Source of the DNA: Streptococcus sp. 29896
Lineage (GTDB): Bacteria; Bacillota; Bacilli; Lactobacillales; Streptococcaceae
Direction of reading: 5' to 3'
Assembly (NCBI RefSeq): GCF_032594915.1
Contig: NZ_CP118733.1
Location: forward strand, 930,001 to 994,000
Length of the DNA: 64,000 nucleotides
Below the pieces are notes generated by a model. It did no database searches. It saw only the letters and a list, made by a program, of their open reading frames with translations, and was not told the origin of the DNA. Position numbers and translations under genes: made by a program. Position 1 is the first letter of the stretch. Every line of letters starts with the position of its first letter. This document shows, piece after piece, positions 38,008 to 47,005 of the stretch.

Positions 38008-39978
38008 ATGTTTTACCTCAAACTTGCTGGACAAAATATCCGAAAATCCATGGGTGTGTTTGCTCCTTTTGTTTTAGCCAGTCTGGTCCTCTTTACCTTG
38101 ATTTGTTCTATGTTCTTGCTCATGCTCAGTCCAGTCATGAAAACCATGGGAACAGGTGCCGTGTCTATCGGGCTGGGGGTTATCGTTCTAACCATTTTCT
38201 CACTGATTATGGAAATATATAGCTTTAATTTCCTCATGCAACAACGGACTAGAGAGTTCGGTCTCTACAATATGCTGGGGATGAACAAGAAGAAGGTGGC
38301 CTTGGTTGCCAGCATTGAGTTGTTTTTCATCTTCCTTTTGGTCATTTTGCTGGGATCTGCATTAGCTGGTGTATTTGCCAATGTTCTCTACTTGATTTTT
38401 GTGAATTTGACCAATTATAGTGACTTACACTTCAGTATTTCACCTCTGGCATTTGTCATGACCGCCTTTCTCTTTGCGGGTATCTTCTTTATCTTGGAAT
38501 TGCTGGCTATTCGGACTATTGGCAAGACCAGTCCGCTGATTTTGTTCCGAGCTAGTGAGAAGGGTGAGAAGGAGCCACGTGGGAATCTCCTCTTGGCAGC
38601 ACTTGCTGTCCTTAGCCTAGGTGTTGGCTACTACCTGTCACTTTCGTCTCAATCGGAAGGTCTAGCTGTCATCTATCGCTTCTTTATTGCGGTGCTCTTT
38701 GTCATTGCGGGGACCTACTTGTTCTACATCAGCTTTATGACTTGGTATTTGAAGGCTCGGCGGAAAAACAAAGGCTATTTCTACACGCCGGAGCATTTTA
38801 TTACTACATCGCAGATGATTTTTCGGATGAAGCAACACGCAACAGGTTTGGCCAATATCACATTGCTTGCGGTCATGGCCTTTGTCACCATTGCGACATC
38901 GACATCCCTCTATACAGGTATGGCCAATATGGCCAGTGGACTTTATCCAAAGGAAACATCTATTACCTATCCTGTTGCGAATAGAAGTCAGGGTGAAATG
39001 GCCTTCCAGCAATCGGTGCTCAGCCATTTTCCAGAAAAAGCCAATGACAGCTTATCTTATCTGACCTATCAAGCTGGTCTAGTCTATGATGGTGGTAGTG
39101 AGATTGTCATTAGTCCGGAAACCATTGCCAATCCAGACTTTAGCAAAATGGCTTATACTTACTTCATCACTCAAGATGACTTCAGGAAGTTGGGCAATGA
39201 CTTGCCAGAGCTGGCTGTCAATCAAGTAGCCTTTATCCGTCCAAGTGAAATGCCATCGCTAGAGAAAGTCACTTTGGGAGATAGTACTTTCGAGAATGTA
39301 GTAAATCTTGATACAGCTATTTTCCCTGATATTACTAATACGCTCAATGCTGCCGTCATGGTGGTTAGCGATGATAGTGTTCTACAAACTATTCGTAGCT
39401 ATTATGAATCAAATAATCCTCAAGGCTATCAGGTTAGTCTGGACTACCGTGTCTTTACTGATATGACCAAGGAAGAAGTGCTCTCTCTTGGAGAACAGGC
39501 AGGCGATATGTATCATATTCTGGATGAAAATGGAGAATATCTTGGAAATGTTATGCAACGCACAGATTTCAACAATTTGCTCATGGGCTTCACAGGTGGG
39601 TTCCTCTTTACAGGCTTCTTGTTGGGCATTAGTTTCTTGCTGGGTGCTGCCTTGATTATCTACTATAAGCAGTATTCAGAAGGTCATGAGGACAAGAAAT
39701 CCTACAAGATTTTACAGGAAGTGGGTATGAGCCAGCAGGCTGTCAAGAAAACTATCAACTCTCAAACGCTTTTGGTCTTCTTCATGCCACTGGCTATGGC
39801 GACCCTGCACTTTGTCGTCGCCCTTGTTATGCTCAAGCAGATGCTGATGATGTTCGGTGTGGTTTCTTCTAGCATGATTTACACGGTTAGCGGTGTTACA
39901 TTACTTGCAGTTGCCTTGATCTACTTTGTCATCTACAAGTGGACCAGTCGGACCTATTATCGCATTATTGAACGATAG
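38008..39978 (+). CDS. ABC transporter permease (BceB-like, FtsX domains)
   Basis: 656 residues with the BceB layout: about ten transmembrane helices, with a large extracellular domain (about residues 310-525) between helices seven and eight. The first FtsX unit includes QQRTREFGLYNMLGMNKKKV. In this family the permease both removes bacitracin or lantibiotics and signals to a small sensor kinase. It starts directly after the ATPase stop. Confidence 0.88.
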   Translation: MFYLKLAGQNIRKSMGVFAPFVLASLVLFTLICSMFLLMLSPVMKTMGTGAVSIGLGVIVLTIFSLIMEIYSFNFLMQQRTREFGLYNMLGMNKKKVALVASIELFFIFLLVILLGSALAGVFANVLYLIFVNLTNYSDLHFSISPLAFVMTAFLFAGIFFILELLAIRTIGKTSPLILFRASEKGEKEPRGNLLLAALAVLSLGVGYYLSLSSQSEGLAVIYRFFIAVLFVIAGTYLFYISFMTWYLKARRKNKGYFYTPEHFITTSQMIFRMKQHATGLANITLLAVMAFVTIATSTSLYTGMANMASGLYPKETSITYPVANRSQGEMAFQQSVLSHFPEKANDSLSYLTYQAGLVYDGGSEIVISPETIANPDFSKMAYTYFITQDDFRKLGNDLPELAVNQVAFIRPSEMPSLEKVTLGDSTFENVVNLDTAIFPDITNTLNAAVMVVSDDSVLQTIRSYYESNNPQGYQVSLDYRVFTDMTKEEVLSLGEQAGDMYHILDENGEYLGNVMQRTDFNNLLMGFTGGFLFTGFLLGISFLLGAALIIYYKQYSEGHEDKKSYKILQEVGMSQQAVKKTINSQTLLVFFMPLAMATLHFVVALVMLKQMLMMFGVVSSSMIYTVSGVTLLAVALIYFVIYKWTSRTYYRIIER

Positions 39979-39980
39979 CA

Positions 39981-40013
39981 GAAGTCTCGCTTATGCGAGA
40001 TTTCTTGCTTTTT
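39981..40013 (+). terminator. Terminator of the transporter operon
   Basis: GAA-TCTCGC pairs with GCGAGA-TTC around TTAT; TTGCTTTTT follows. Confidence 0.78.
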
Positions 40014-40057
40014 ATAACTGCATCATTAAGGGCAGTTAGGACAAGTAATGATGTATT

Positions 40058-40066
40058 TGGTACAAT
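40058..40066 (+). promoter_or_regulatory. Extended -10 promoter of the response-regulator gene, leaderless spacing
   Basis: TGGTACAAT ends six bases before the ATG at 40073. No Shine-Dalgarno sequence lies between. Confidence 0.5.
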
Positions 40067-40072
40067 ATTAGT

Positions 40073-40738
40073 ATGAAAAAAGAGAAGATTTATATTGTTG
40101 AAGATGATGAGATGATTGTCCAACTCTTGAAGCAGCATTTGGGAAAATCTTATCAGGTAGAAAGTGTGCAGAATTTCCGAGCTGTCAGTCAGGAAGTTGC
40201 GGAACTCAAGCCAGATCTGGTCCTCATGGACATTAGCTTGCCCTATTACAACGGTTTTTACTGGACAACGGAAATCCGTAAAACCATGATTATGCCCATT
40301 ATCTTTATCTCTTCTAGCGATGATGAGATGAATGCTGTCATGGCTATGAACATGGGTGGCGATGATTTTGTGTCCAAGCCTTTTTCACTGGGGATTTTGG
40401 ATGCCAAAATCGGTGCCTTCCTGCGTCGAGTCAATCAATTCAGCAAAACAACTGACTTGTCGATCGACCAGTTCCAGCTTAGTTTGGATGGGCGTTTTAC
40501 AAGCGAATCGGAACAGGTTCAATTGTCTCCTACAGAAACCAAGATTTTGTCCGCCTTACTAGAAAGACAAGGACAGATTGTCAGCAAGGAAGAACTCTTG
40601 GAAAAACTCTGGGAGAATGAAGAATTTATCGATCAGAATACCCTCAATGTCAACATGACTCGTCTGCGTAAGAAGGTGAGTGAGGTCGGTTTTGAACGAA
40701 TTCATACGGTGCGTGGATTGGGGTACTTAGTCAAATGA
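40073..40738 (+). CDS. OmpR-family response regulator (BceR-like)
   Basis: 221 residues. Receiver domain with acidic pocket IVEDDEMI, phospho-acceptor Asp in LVLMDISLP, and Lys in FVSKPFS; C-terminal winged helix with LSPTETKILSALLERQGQIVSKEELLEKLW and VNMTRLRKKVSE...HTVRGLGYLVK. Probably controls the adjacent transporter in response to envelope-active peptides. The kinase gene overlaps its stop (ATGA). Confidence 0.92.
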   Translation: MKKEKIYIVEDDEMIVQLLKQHLGKSYQVESVQNFRAVSQEVAELKPDLVLMDISLPYYNGFYWTTEIRKTMIMPIIFISSSDDEMNAVMAMNMGGDDFVSKPFSLGILDAKIGAFLRRVNQFSKTTDLSIDQFQLSLDGRFTSESEQVQLSPTETKILSALLERQGQIVSKEELLEKLWENEEFIDQNTLNVNMTRLRKKVSEVGFERIHTVRGLGYLVK

Positions 40739-41676
40739 TAGCAAAATTTATCCGTGAATTCCGTAGCTTTTATTTCACATACATTGTTTTGTCTGGAAGT
40801 TTTATCTTGCTTTTCTATCTCTACCAATTGCCCAGCGAATTTCTGCAAAAAGCTCTGCTATTGTCCCTAACCCTTATCATCCTACTGACAGTGGGGCTTT
40901 TCTGGAAGTTTCGCAACCGCATGAGAGCCTTGGAAGACTATGTCCATGAAGAAGCTCTGCCCCTACTTAATAAGCCTGTGGACCTTGCCTATCTCAACTT
41001 GATTGAAGTGGAAAAGGAGGCGACACGTGAGCAGCTTTTGTTCTATAAGTCACGAGAAGAAGACCTGCAAGCTATGGTCAAAATGTGGTCCCATCAGATG
41101 AAGGTACCTTTGGCTGCCCTGTCTTTGATGAGCCAGACCGATAATCTTAACCAGAAAGATGTCGACCACCAGCTTTTACGCTTGGATAATTACATGGCCA
41201 ATCTGCTCAACTACCTTAAACTAACCAACCATGCCAGCGATTTTCGATTTGAGCAGGTGGAAGTAAGAGAAGTGGTGGTGGATTTGGTCAAAAAATACCG
41301 CAATCAGTTCTTACAAAAAGACATTTCAGTGACCATCGATGGAAATTGGCTACTGAAAACCGACAGAAAGTGGCTTAGTTTTGCCCTATCACAGATTATC
41401 GACAACGCCCTAAAGTATAATAAGACTGGGGGCAAGGTGGCCATTGAATTGAATGGTGGAATTTCCATTTCCGATACGGGAATTGGGATTCTGGCAGAAG
41501 ACCTTCCACGCCTGTTTGACGAAGGTTTTACAGGTTTTAATGGCCGAGAACACCAAAAAGCGACAGGATTTGGATTGTATCTGACCAAGCGGGTCTTGAA
41601 TCAGTTGGAACTAGCTATTTCCGTGGAAAGTCAACTGGAAATTGGGACAACTGTAAGCATCACAAAAGTACAGTAG
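40735..41676 (+). CDS. Intramembrane-sensing histidine kinase (BceS-like)
   Basis: 313 residues. Two transmembrane helices with almost no extracellular loop, the mark of BceS-type kinases that sense through their transporter. The H-box is MVKMWSHQMKVPLAAL; N-box IIDNALKYN; G1 SDTGIGI; G2 ATGFGLYLTKRV. Partner of the preceding regulator. Confidence 0.92.
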   Translation: MIAKFIREFRSFYFTYIVLSGSFILLFYLYQLPSEFLQKALLLSLTLIILLTVGLFWKFRNRMRALEDYVHEEALPLLNKPVDLAYLNLIEVEKEATREQLLFYKSREEDLQAMVKMWSHQMKVPLAALSLMSQTDNLNQKDVDHQLLRLDNYMANLLNYLKLTNHASDFRFEQVEVREVVVDLVKKYRNQFLQKDISVTIDGNWLLKTDRKWLSFALSQIIDNALKYNKTGGKVAIELNGGISISDTGIGILAEDLPRLFDEGFTGFNGREHQKATGFGLYLTKRVLNQLELAISVESQLEIGTTVSITKVQ

Positions 41677-41715
41677 AAGCTGTGCTTTTTTCATTTTGAA
41701 ACCGCTTCTAAAATA

Positions 41716-41724
41716 TGCTATACT
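41716..41724 (+). promoter_or_regulatory. Extended -10 promoter of the phosphohexomutase gene
   Basis: TGCTATACT; AGGAGG follows 8 bp before the ATG at 41752. Confidence 0.6.
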
Positions 41725-41751
41725 AAAATAAGTTTGAATTAGGAGGTTACT

Positions 41752-43260
41752 ATGTCCCATCATCACGCCTTGCAAAATGGATCAGATATTCGTGGAATTG
41801 CTATCGCTACAGACGAATTTGCTGTCAATCTCACACCACAAGCCACCAAGGAAATCGTTCGTGGCCTGATTCATTGGCTAACTCAGAAGCCAGAACTGGC
41901 TCAAGCCTATCAAGAAGGACAGCTCAAGATTGGTATCGGTCGAGACAGCCGCCTCAGCGGTCCAGACCTGGTCACAGCCTTCACGGAAGAAGCGGTGCGT
42001 TTGGGCATTCAGTTGATTGACTTCGGCATGGCCACAACCCCAGCCCTCTTCATGAGCACCCAGTACCCGCAGTTCAAGTGCCACGCTGGTGTCATGATTA
42101 CCGCCAGCCACCTGCCTTATTACTTCAACGGCATTAAGATTTTTTCGGAAAATGGCGGAGCAGAGCATGAAGATATTGACTTCATCCTCGCACACAGTGA
42201 AGACTTGCCAGTTTCCAGACTTGGAAGTGTGATCCAAGCAGACTTGATTACGCCTTATGCCCAAGACTTAGTTGGCAAAATTCGTACCGCTTGTGGCGAA
42301 CAAGAAAAACCACTGACAGGTCTCAATATCATCGTCGATGCTGGAAATGGTGCAGGAGGATTCTTTGCTGAGAAAGTGTTGGCAGAGCTAGGAGCAGATA
42401 TCACAGGCTCACAATTCCTAGACCCAGACGGAACTTTTCCAAATCACGTTCCAAACCCTGATAACAAGGAAGCTATGGAAAGCATTCGTCAGGCTGTCTT
42501 GAAGCAAGGTGCAGATCTTGGTATTATCTTTGATACCGATGTTGACCGTGCAGCACTAGTGACCAAGTCCGGTCAAATCCTCAACCGTAACAACCTGATT
42601 GCCGTTCTCAGCCAGATTGTCCTAGCTGAACATCCAGGAACCAGCATTGTGACCAATTCCCCAACGACTGAACACCTAAAAGTCTTTATTGAAAGCCTGG
42701 GAGGCAAACAAATTCGCTATATTTCAGGCTACCGTAATGTCATTAACCGTGCTATTTTAGCCAATCAAGAAGGAATTGATTGCCAGTTGGCTATTGAAAC
42801 CTCTGGACATGCTGCCTTTAAGGAAAATTACTTCCTCGATGACGGGACCTATGTAGCGGCTAAGATTCTCATGCTCTTACCAAAACTGCAAGCGGAAGGC
42901 AAGTCCTTGGACGACTTGATTGCCCAGCTTAAGCAACCTCTTGAAACCCAAGAAGTGCGGTTCAAGCTGGAAACAACAGACTATCGAGCACTTGGTGAAC
43001 AGGTCATTGCTAATCTCAGAAACACCAGCCTCGAAGGCTTTGCTTTTAACCCAGAAAACGAAGAAGGAGTGCGGTTTGACCTGACTGCTCCTTATGGTGA
43101 CGGCTGGCTCTTGCTCCGTATGAGCCTCCACGAGCCACTCTTGGTCTTGCAGGTGGAGAATGACCAGACAGGACATATACCTGCCGTTTTACGAACTCTT
43201 TCAGCCTTTTTGGACCAGTACCCAGCTGTCAATCAGGAAAAATTGAAAGAATTGCTATAA
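41752..43260 (+). CDS. Phosphomannomutase/phosphoglucomutase family protein
   Basis: 502 residues, alpha-D-phosphohexomutase. The phosphoserine loop reads ITASHLPYYFNG (usually TASHNP), the metal site is DTDVDRAAL, and the sugar-binding loop ETSGHAAFKENYFLDDG. Converts hexose-6-phosphate to hexose-1-phosphate for cell-wall or capsule precursors; glucose versus mannose preference cannot be told. Monocistronic, convergent with xerS. Confidence 0.88.
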   Translation: MSHHHALQNGSDIRGIAIATDEFAVNLTPQATKEIVRGLIHWLTQKPELAQAYQEGQLKIGIGRDSRLSGPDLVTAFTEEAVRLGIQLIDFGMATTPALFMSTQYPQFKCHAGVMITASHLPYYFNGIKIFSENGGAEHEDIDFILAHSEDLPVSRLGSVIQADLITPYAQDLVGKIRTACGEQEKPLTGLNIIVDAGNGAGGFFAEKVLAELGADITGSQFLDPDGTFPNHVPNPDNKEAMESIRQAVLKQGADLGIIFDTDVDRAALVTKSGQILNRNNLIAVLSQIVLAEHPGTSIVTNSPTTEHLKVFIESLGGKQIRYISGYRNVINRAILANQEGIDCQLAIETSGHAAFKENYFLDDGTYVAAKILMLLPKLQAEGKSLDDLIAQLKQPLETQEVRFKLETTDYRALGEQVIANLRNTSLEGFAFNPENEEGVRFDLTAPYGDGWLLLRMSLHEPLLVLQVENDQTGHIPAVLRTLSAFLDQYPAVNQEKLKELL

Positions 43261-43265
43261 TTGAA

Positions 43266-43299
43266 AACACGAGTAAGTTTGAGCTTACTCGTGTTGTTT
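43266..43299. terminator. Bidirectional terminator between the mutase gene and xerS
   Basis: A perfect 12-bp stem (AACACGAGTAAG/CTTACTCGTGTT) with TTGTTTT on the + side and TTTTCAA on the - side. Confidence 0.85.
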
Positions 43300-43322
43300 T
43301 ACATAATTTATATTACGTAAAA

Positions 43323-44393
43323 TTATAATTTATCCAGAGCATTTTTTTGCTCATCGTTGACAATATGGGTATAGAGGTCAGTGACCTGGGTATTGGCATG
43401 ACCCAGTTGGTGACTGACCAGAACTTGCGACTTGGTGGCGTCGTAGAGGCGAGTTGCCAAGGTATGACGGAGTTTGTGGGGGGTTACGCGTATCTTGAAG
43501 TCCGCAGAATACTTAGCCACCATTTTCTCAATGGAAGAAGCGTCGATGCGGTTAGGCAGACCACGGTACTCAGACAGGAAGAAGGCTGTATCCGATTTTT
43601 CAGCCTTGTAGCGTTGCTGGCGGATGCTCATATAGGCTTCCAGATAGGGCTTAGCAAACCCAGCCACATTGACCGAGTCCCGCTTGCCACCTTTACGTGT
43701 TACCTCAATCATCATCATCTTGAGGTTGATATCACGGAGGTCCAGATTGACCGCCTCAGACAGACGAACGCCAGATGCCAAGAGAAGTGCCAAAATCGCC
43801 AAATCTCGCTCCTTATTTTTCTGGAAAGAGGAGAGGGCCCGTTTGGAGAGATTGACCTGGTATTCCTTGTCCACATAGTCCAAAAACTCCATAGTTTCAT
43901 CGCCTAAAAAGAGCTTCTGCTTGATATTCTCTGCCCGAGCCGCCAAGGTTTCCTTCTTCTTCTTGGTAGACACCTTTTTCATGACATTGCGGTAGAAGTA
44001 GGGCTCGCCCTGCTCATTTTCCACTTCTTCGGTTAAATACTTGAAGAGACTAGAAAGTGCCGACAGGGTACGGTTAATGGTGGTCTGCGATACACCATTC
44101 TGCGTGGTATTGGCGTTCAGTAAGGGGCGCTCCCGCAGATAAAGAATAAAGGCTTCCATATCTTTTTTTGTCAAATGTTCCAGAATATCCAAGGGAATGT
44201 CAGCAATCCGTTCCACAGATACCAAATCCGAATCCTGTAACCACTCAAAAAAACGACGGTATTCTTTCAAGTATTCATATAGGGTTGTAAAACTGTAAGG
44301 CACAGCCAACTTGGACTGATAATATTCCAGAACATACCAAGGCATAATTTCCTTCAGCTGATCAATTTTTTCCAATAATAACTCGCGTCTCAT
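43323..44393 (-). CDS. xerS: Tyrosine recombinase XerS
   Basis: 356 residues from ATG 44393 (the start used by streptococcal XerS; an ATG one codon earlier is closer to the GGAG). The single recombinase that resolves chromosome dimers at difSL in streptococci and lactococci. Catalytic Arg in [10 protein letters not shown], Lys in [18 protein letters not shown] and the nucleophile Tyr in DLYTHI. The dif site lies about 55 bp upstream, the normal xerS-difSL arrangement. Confidence 0.95.
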   Translation of the reverse strand: MRRELLLEKIDQLKEIMPWYVLEYYQSKLAVPYSFTTLYEYLKEYRRFFEWLQDSDLVSVERIADIPLDILEHLTKKDMEAFILYLRERPLLNANTTQNGVSQTTINRTLSALSSLFKYLTEEVENEQGEPYFYRNVMKKVSTKKKKETLAARAENIKQKLFLGDETMEFLDYVDKEYQVNLSKRALSSFQKNKERDLAILALLLASGVRLSEAVNLDLRDINLKMMMIEVTRKGGKRDSVNVAGFAKPYLEAYMSIRQQRYKAEKSDTAFFLSEYRGLPNRIDASSIEKMVAKYSADFKIRVTPHKLRHTLATRLYDATKSQVLVSHQLGHANTQVTDLYTHIVNDEQKNALDKL

Positions 44394-44445
44394 CATTTTC
44401 TCCTGATTTTAGCTATATGAGTAGTATAGCATAATTTTATATAAG

Positions 44446-44476
44446 TTTCAAGAAAATTATAGTTTTTCAGAAAGAT
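44446..44476 (-). other. difSL chromosome dimer resolution site
   Basis: On the - strand the 31 bases read ATCTTTCTGAAAAACTATAA and continue TTTTCTTGAAA, close to the lactococcal/streptococcal difSL consensus. It lies directly upstream of xerS. Gene orientation changes across it, as expected at the replication terminus. Assigned from memory of the consensus. Confidence 0.85.
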
Positions 44477-44548
44477 GTACATAGGGATATTTTTAATATA
44501 ACCAAAGAGTACTGCTATAACTGGAAAAAATTTTTTAGCTATTTTTTC

Positions 44549-44577
44549 CAAAAATCTACATTATTTCACGGTAAACT
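44549..44577 (+). repeat. Left attachment repeat (attL side)
   Basis: Identical to 61685-61713 over 29 bp; the core reads CTACATTATTTCACGGTAAA. Lies 72 bp from dif. Confidence 0.85.
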
Positions 44578-44606
44578 AAAAATTTCAAATTTCAGTATTT
44601 CTTTAT

Positions 44607-44640
44607 AAATCTACATAATTTCACGGAAAACTAAAAATTT
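44607..44640 (+). repeat. Second, diverged copy of the attachment sequence
   Basis: Matches 44552-44585 at 32 of 34 positions (CTACATAATTTCACGGAAAA). It lies 55 bp inside the left end. A third, partial copy, AAAATCTACATTT, is at 44661-44673. These may be accessory recombinase sites or a remnant of another integration. Confidence 0.75.
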
Positions 44641-44727
44641 TGAATTCCAGATTTTTTTGAAAAATCTACATTTGAAAATTTTTAAAATCAACTTTTTTGG
44701 AACTTTTTAAACTATTTTTTCTATATA

Positions 44728-44760
44728 AAAAGCAAGTCAAATTTGACCTGCTTTATTTTT
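44728..44760 (-). terminator. Terminator of the island's recombinase operon
   Basis: AAGCAGGTCAAATTTGACTTGCTT (- strand, one mismatch) followed by TTTTT. Confidence 0.75.
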
Positions 44761-47002
44761 TATATTGAATAAAATGCTCTCTTTTTCTTCTAAATCCTCT
44801 ACAAATTGAGCATGTTTCTCTATTTCTACGTTCATACAATATTCTTTTATTGATTGGAAACATATATCTATGTTCCTCATTATTTTTACATATCCACCAC
44901 ACTTTTATCTTCGATCGTTTAGTCAATGTTTTTGGATCTGCAAGTAAGATGTTATTTAAATAATCCCATTCTTTTAAAAGATTATGTTCCGTATCTACTA
45001 ATGGAAGAATAATTTTTCCTGAACAAAATGGACACTCAAAGTTAGGTTTAATTCTGTTACAAATATTTGCTTCATATTCATTTTGGCATACACTACAATT
45101 CCAAACCGCTTTATATTTGCTTGTTGGCATGTAATCATTGTATTGTGAGCTATTTTTTGTTGACCATTCTTTTTCGAGTTGCGGATACAATGTTTGAAGG
45201 TCATTGAAACCATGTAGAATTTCTATCCAGTTGCAATATGGACACGCATTATCATTTTCATATCGTTCATTGATACACGCTTTGTATAAATTTTTGCAGT
45301 TTCGGCAGCTCCATTCTACTATCTGACTACTTGTAGCAAAGTATTTGTCCATCTCTAATTTATTGTTTGAACTCCATTCTTCAATTAAATATGGTTTTAG
45401 AATGTCAAGTGAGTTTACACCTGGAATTGGGAGTTTTCGTGTACAAAATAGGCATATTTTACTTAATCCTTTTAAGCCGTAATAATCATATGCATCAAGT
45501 AATTCTCTCAAAGATAATTGATACTCTAGGTTACATTCAGGACAATATAGATAACAGTGAACTCTATTTGATTTATTAGGTAAATAGTCATATGGTGACT
45601 TTTCATTTGTTGAGCCCCAGAGATTTGTTATTTCGGGATACATTTGTCCGATACTGTTGAAATCTGGTTTTAGTGTCTCCATACGACAATACGGACATGC
45701 AACTTCAACTTCTTTTCGGATTGGAATAGAACACTGATATTCTCCATGACATTTTGAACAATCCCAAATATACTTTTTTGTTGCTATGTGATGGAGTGCT
45801 TTTTCAGCAGCAATTTCATTTTTAGAACTCCACTCTTGCAACATGATTGGCTTTTCGGAAAAAACCGTACTTTTGAAAATAAACGAGCTCCAATCACAAA
45901 AATTTGGGCATGTTAAGTTGTTAAAACCATTTGGATTTATTCTAGCAACTAATGCAGCAGGACTAGATAAAAATGAAATATTACAGCAAGGGCAAATCCA
46001 AGAAAGTGTTTCTTTCGAATGTTGCCAATAATCTCCAAATGTGTTTGGATTTTTATCGTCCCAAAATACTTCAAATTGGGGAAATTTTTCTTGCAAAGTA
46101 TTAAAACCTTTTAGCATTTGTTTATTATCACAATAGGGACATCGAATTGTTAATTTGTCAATCGGGGAGCATTTGTACTCACCCTTACAATTATTACAAT
46201 TCCAAATCACTTCAATATTAGTTAAGGCATCGACTTGATTACTCTGTATGATATTTGATATAGACCATTCATCCAGGTGTTCTTTTTGTAAAAATCTTAA
46301 TGGAGGAGTATCTTTAGTTTTGGGCAACAATGAATCAAATATCGCATTACACTGAATACAATAGCTCCCTGTTCTTGAAATTCTGTTTAATAATTTATCA
46401 ATAGATAGGCTAAATTCATCTTCACATTTGTTACATTTCCACCTACGATGAATGGTTATATTTTCTGAAAGGGTTAAGTCGTCAAAGCTAATATTATTTT
46501 TTACATGATAGATTGATTCTAGAGAAGGATATACATCTCTATAACGAAGTTTTTGAAGACTTTCATTACAGCCTTTATGGAATAATGTTCCATCCTCTTT
46601 GGATTCAAATTTCAGACTATCCGCATAGTCTCTCCAGCATAAACGACACGTAGGACACTTATATTGGAACACTCGCTTAGCAGTCATTAGAGTTTCTCGT
46701 AAGAGGGTCTCGATTGTGTTAATATCTTCCACATTGAAATCAATGTAATTTAGTATTTCAGATCGTATTGAAAGGACACTATTATTATCTCTAATGCAAT
46801 TTTTACAAGCCGTATCATATTCCTTGAATCGTTCAGTTGCAATTTTCACGGTGCCATGCCATTCAAATTTACAGGTAGGGCATGCCCAATAATACTTTCT
46901 TTTGTTGCTTGTTAGGAGGTTTTTGGGATTAATATCATGCTGCAAATTTTTTTCAAAGTTCCAATATTTTAATAATTCAGGTATATCTTTTACCACTTCC
47001 AT
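44753..47002 (-). CDS. Ten-module zinc-ribbon protein (DUF4379-like)
   Basis: 749 residues made of repeated Cys-pair modules of the W-x-C-x2-C ... C-P-x-C type, at about 41-69, 116-145, 190-218, 269-291, 337-369, 415-439, 487-520, 566-590, 636-660 and 705-734. The last has one Cys of its first pair replaced (CKNNEEH). Several modules are joined by linkers of the form N-x-L-x3-(Y/F)P-x2-x2-W. This resembles the probable zinc-ribbon domain PF14311. No nuclease or recombinase domain. It starts 4 bp after the TnpC-like gene and ends the recombinase operon, so a DNA-binding role in integration is the leading guess. Confidence 0.75.
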   Translation of the reverse strand: MEVVKDIPELLKYWNFEKNLQHDINPKNLLTSNKRKYYWACPTCKFEWHGTVKIATERFKEYDTACKNCIRDNNSVLSIRSEILNYIDFNVEDINTIETLLRETLMTAKRVFQYKCPTCRLCWRDYADSLKFESKEDGTLFHKGCNESLQKLRYRDVYPSLESIYHVKNNISFDDLTLSENITIHRRWKCNKCEDEFSLSIDKLLNRISRTGSYCIQCNAIFDSLLPKTKDTPPLRFLQKEHLDEWSISNIIQSNQVDALTNIEVIWNCNNCKGEYKCSPIDKLTIRCPYCDNKQMLKGFNTLQEKFPQFEVFWDDKNPNTFGDYWQHSKETLSWICPCCNISFLSSPAALVARINPNGFNNLTCPNFCDWSSFIFKSTVFSEKPIMLQEWSSKNEIAAEKALHHIATKKYIWDCSKCHGEYQCSIPIRKEVEVACPYCRMETLKPDFNSIGQMYPEITNLWGSTNEKSPYDYLPNKSNRVHCYLYCPECNLEYQLSLRELLDAYDYYGLKGLSKICLFCTRKLPIPGVNSLDILKPYLIEEWSSNNKLEMDKYFATSSQIVEWSCRNCKNLYKACINERYENDNACPYCNWIEILHGFNDLQTLYPQLEKEWSTKNSSQYNDYMPTSKYKAVWNCSVCQNEYEANICNRIKPNFECPFCSGKIILPLVDTEHNLLKEWDYLNNILLADPKTLTKRSKIKVWWICKNNEEHRYMFPINKRILYERRNRETCSICRGFRRKREHFIQYKK

Positions 47003-47005
47003 TTA

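Larger units (their letters stand above)
44477..44752. other. AT-rich gap holding the left end of the island
   Basis: 276 bp without a gene. It holds the left attachment repeat (44549-44577), a second copy (44607-44640), a shorter third fragment (44661-44673) and the terminator of the zinc-ribbon gene. Confidence 0.7.

Noticed and set aside
43347-43907. Open frame of 186 residues on the + strand within xerS
   Set aside because: Shadow of the xerS coding sequence; no family features.
44549-44673. Short repeats near 44.55-44.67 kb considered as a CRISPR array
   Set aside because: Only two full copies with a 21-bp gap and a third fragment; no cas genes; one copy matches the far end of the island, so they are attachment sequences.
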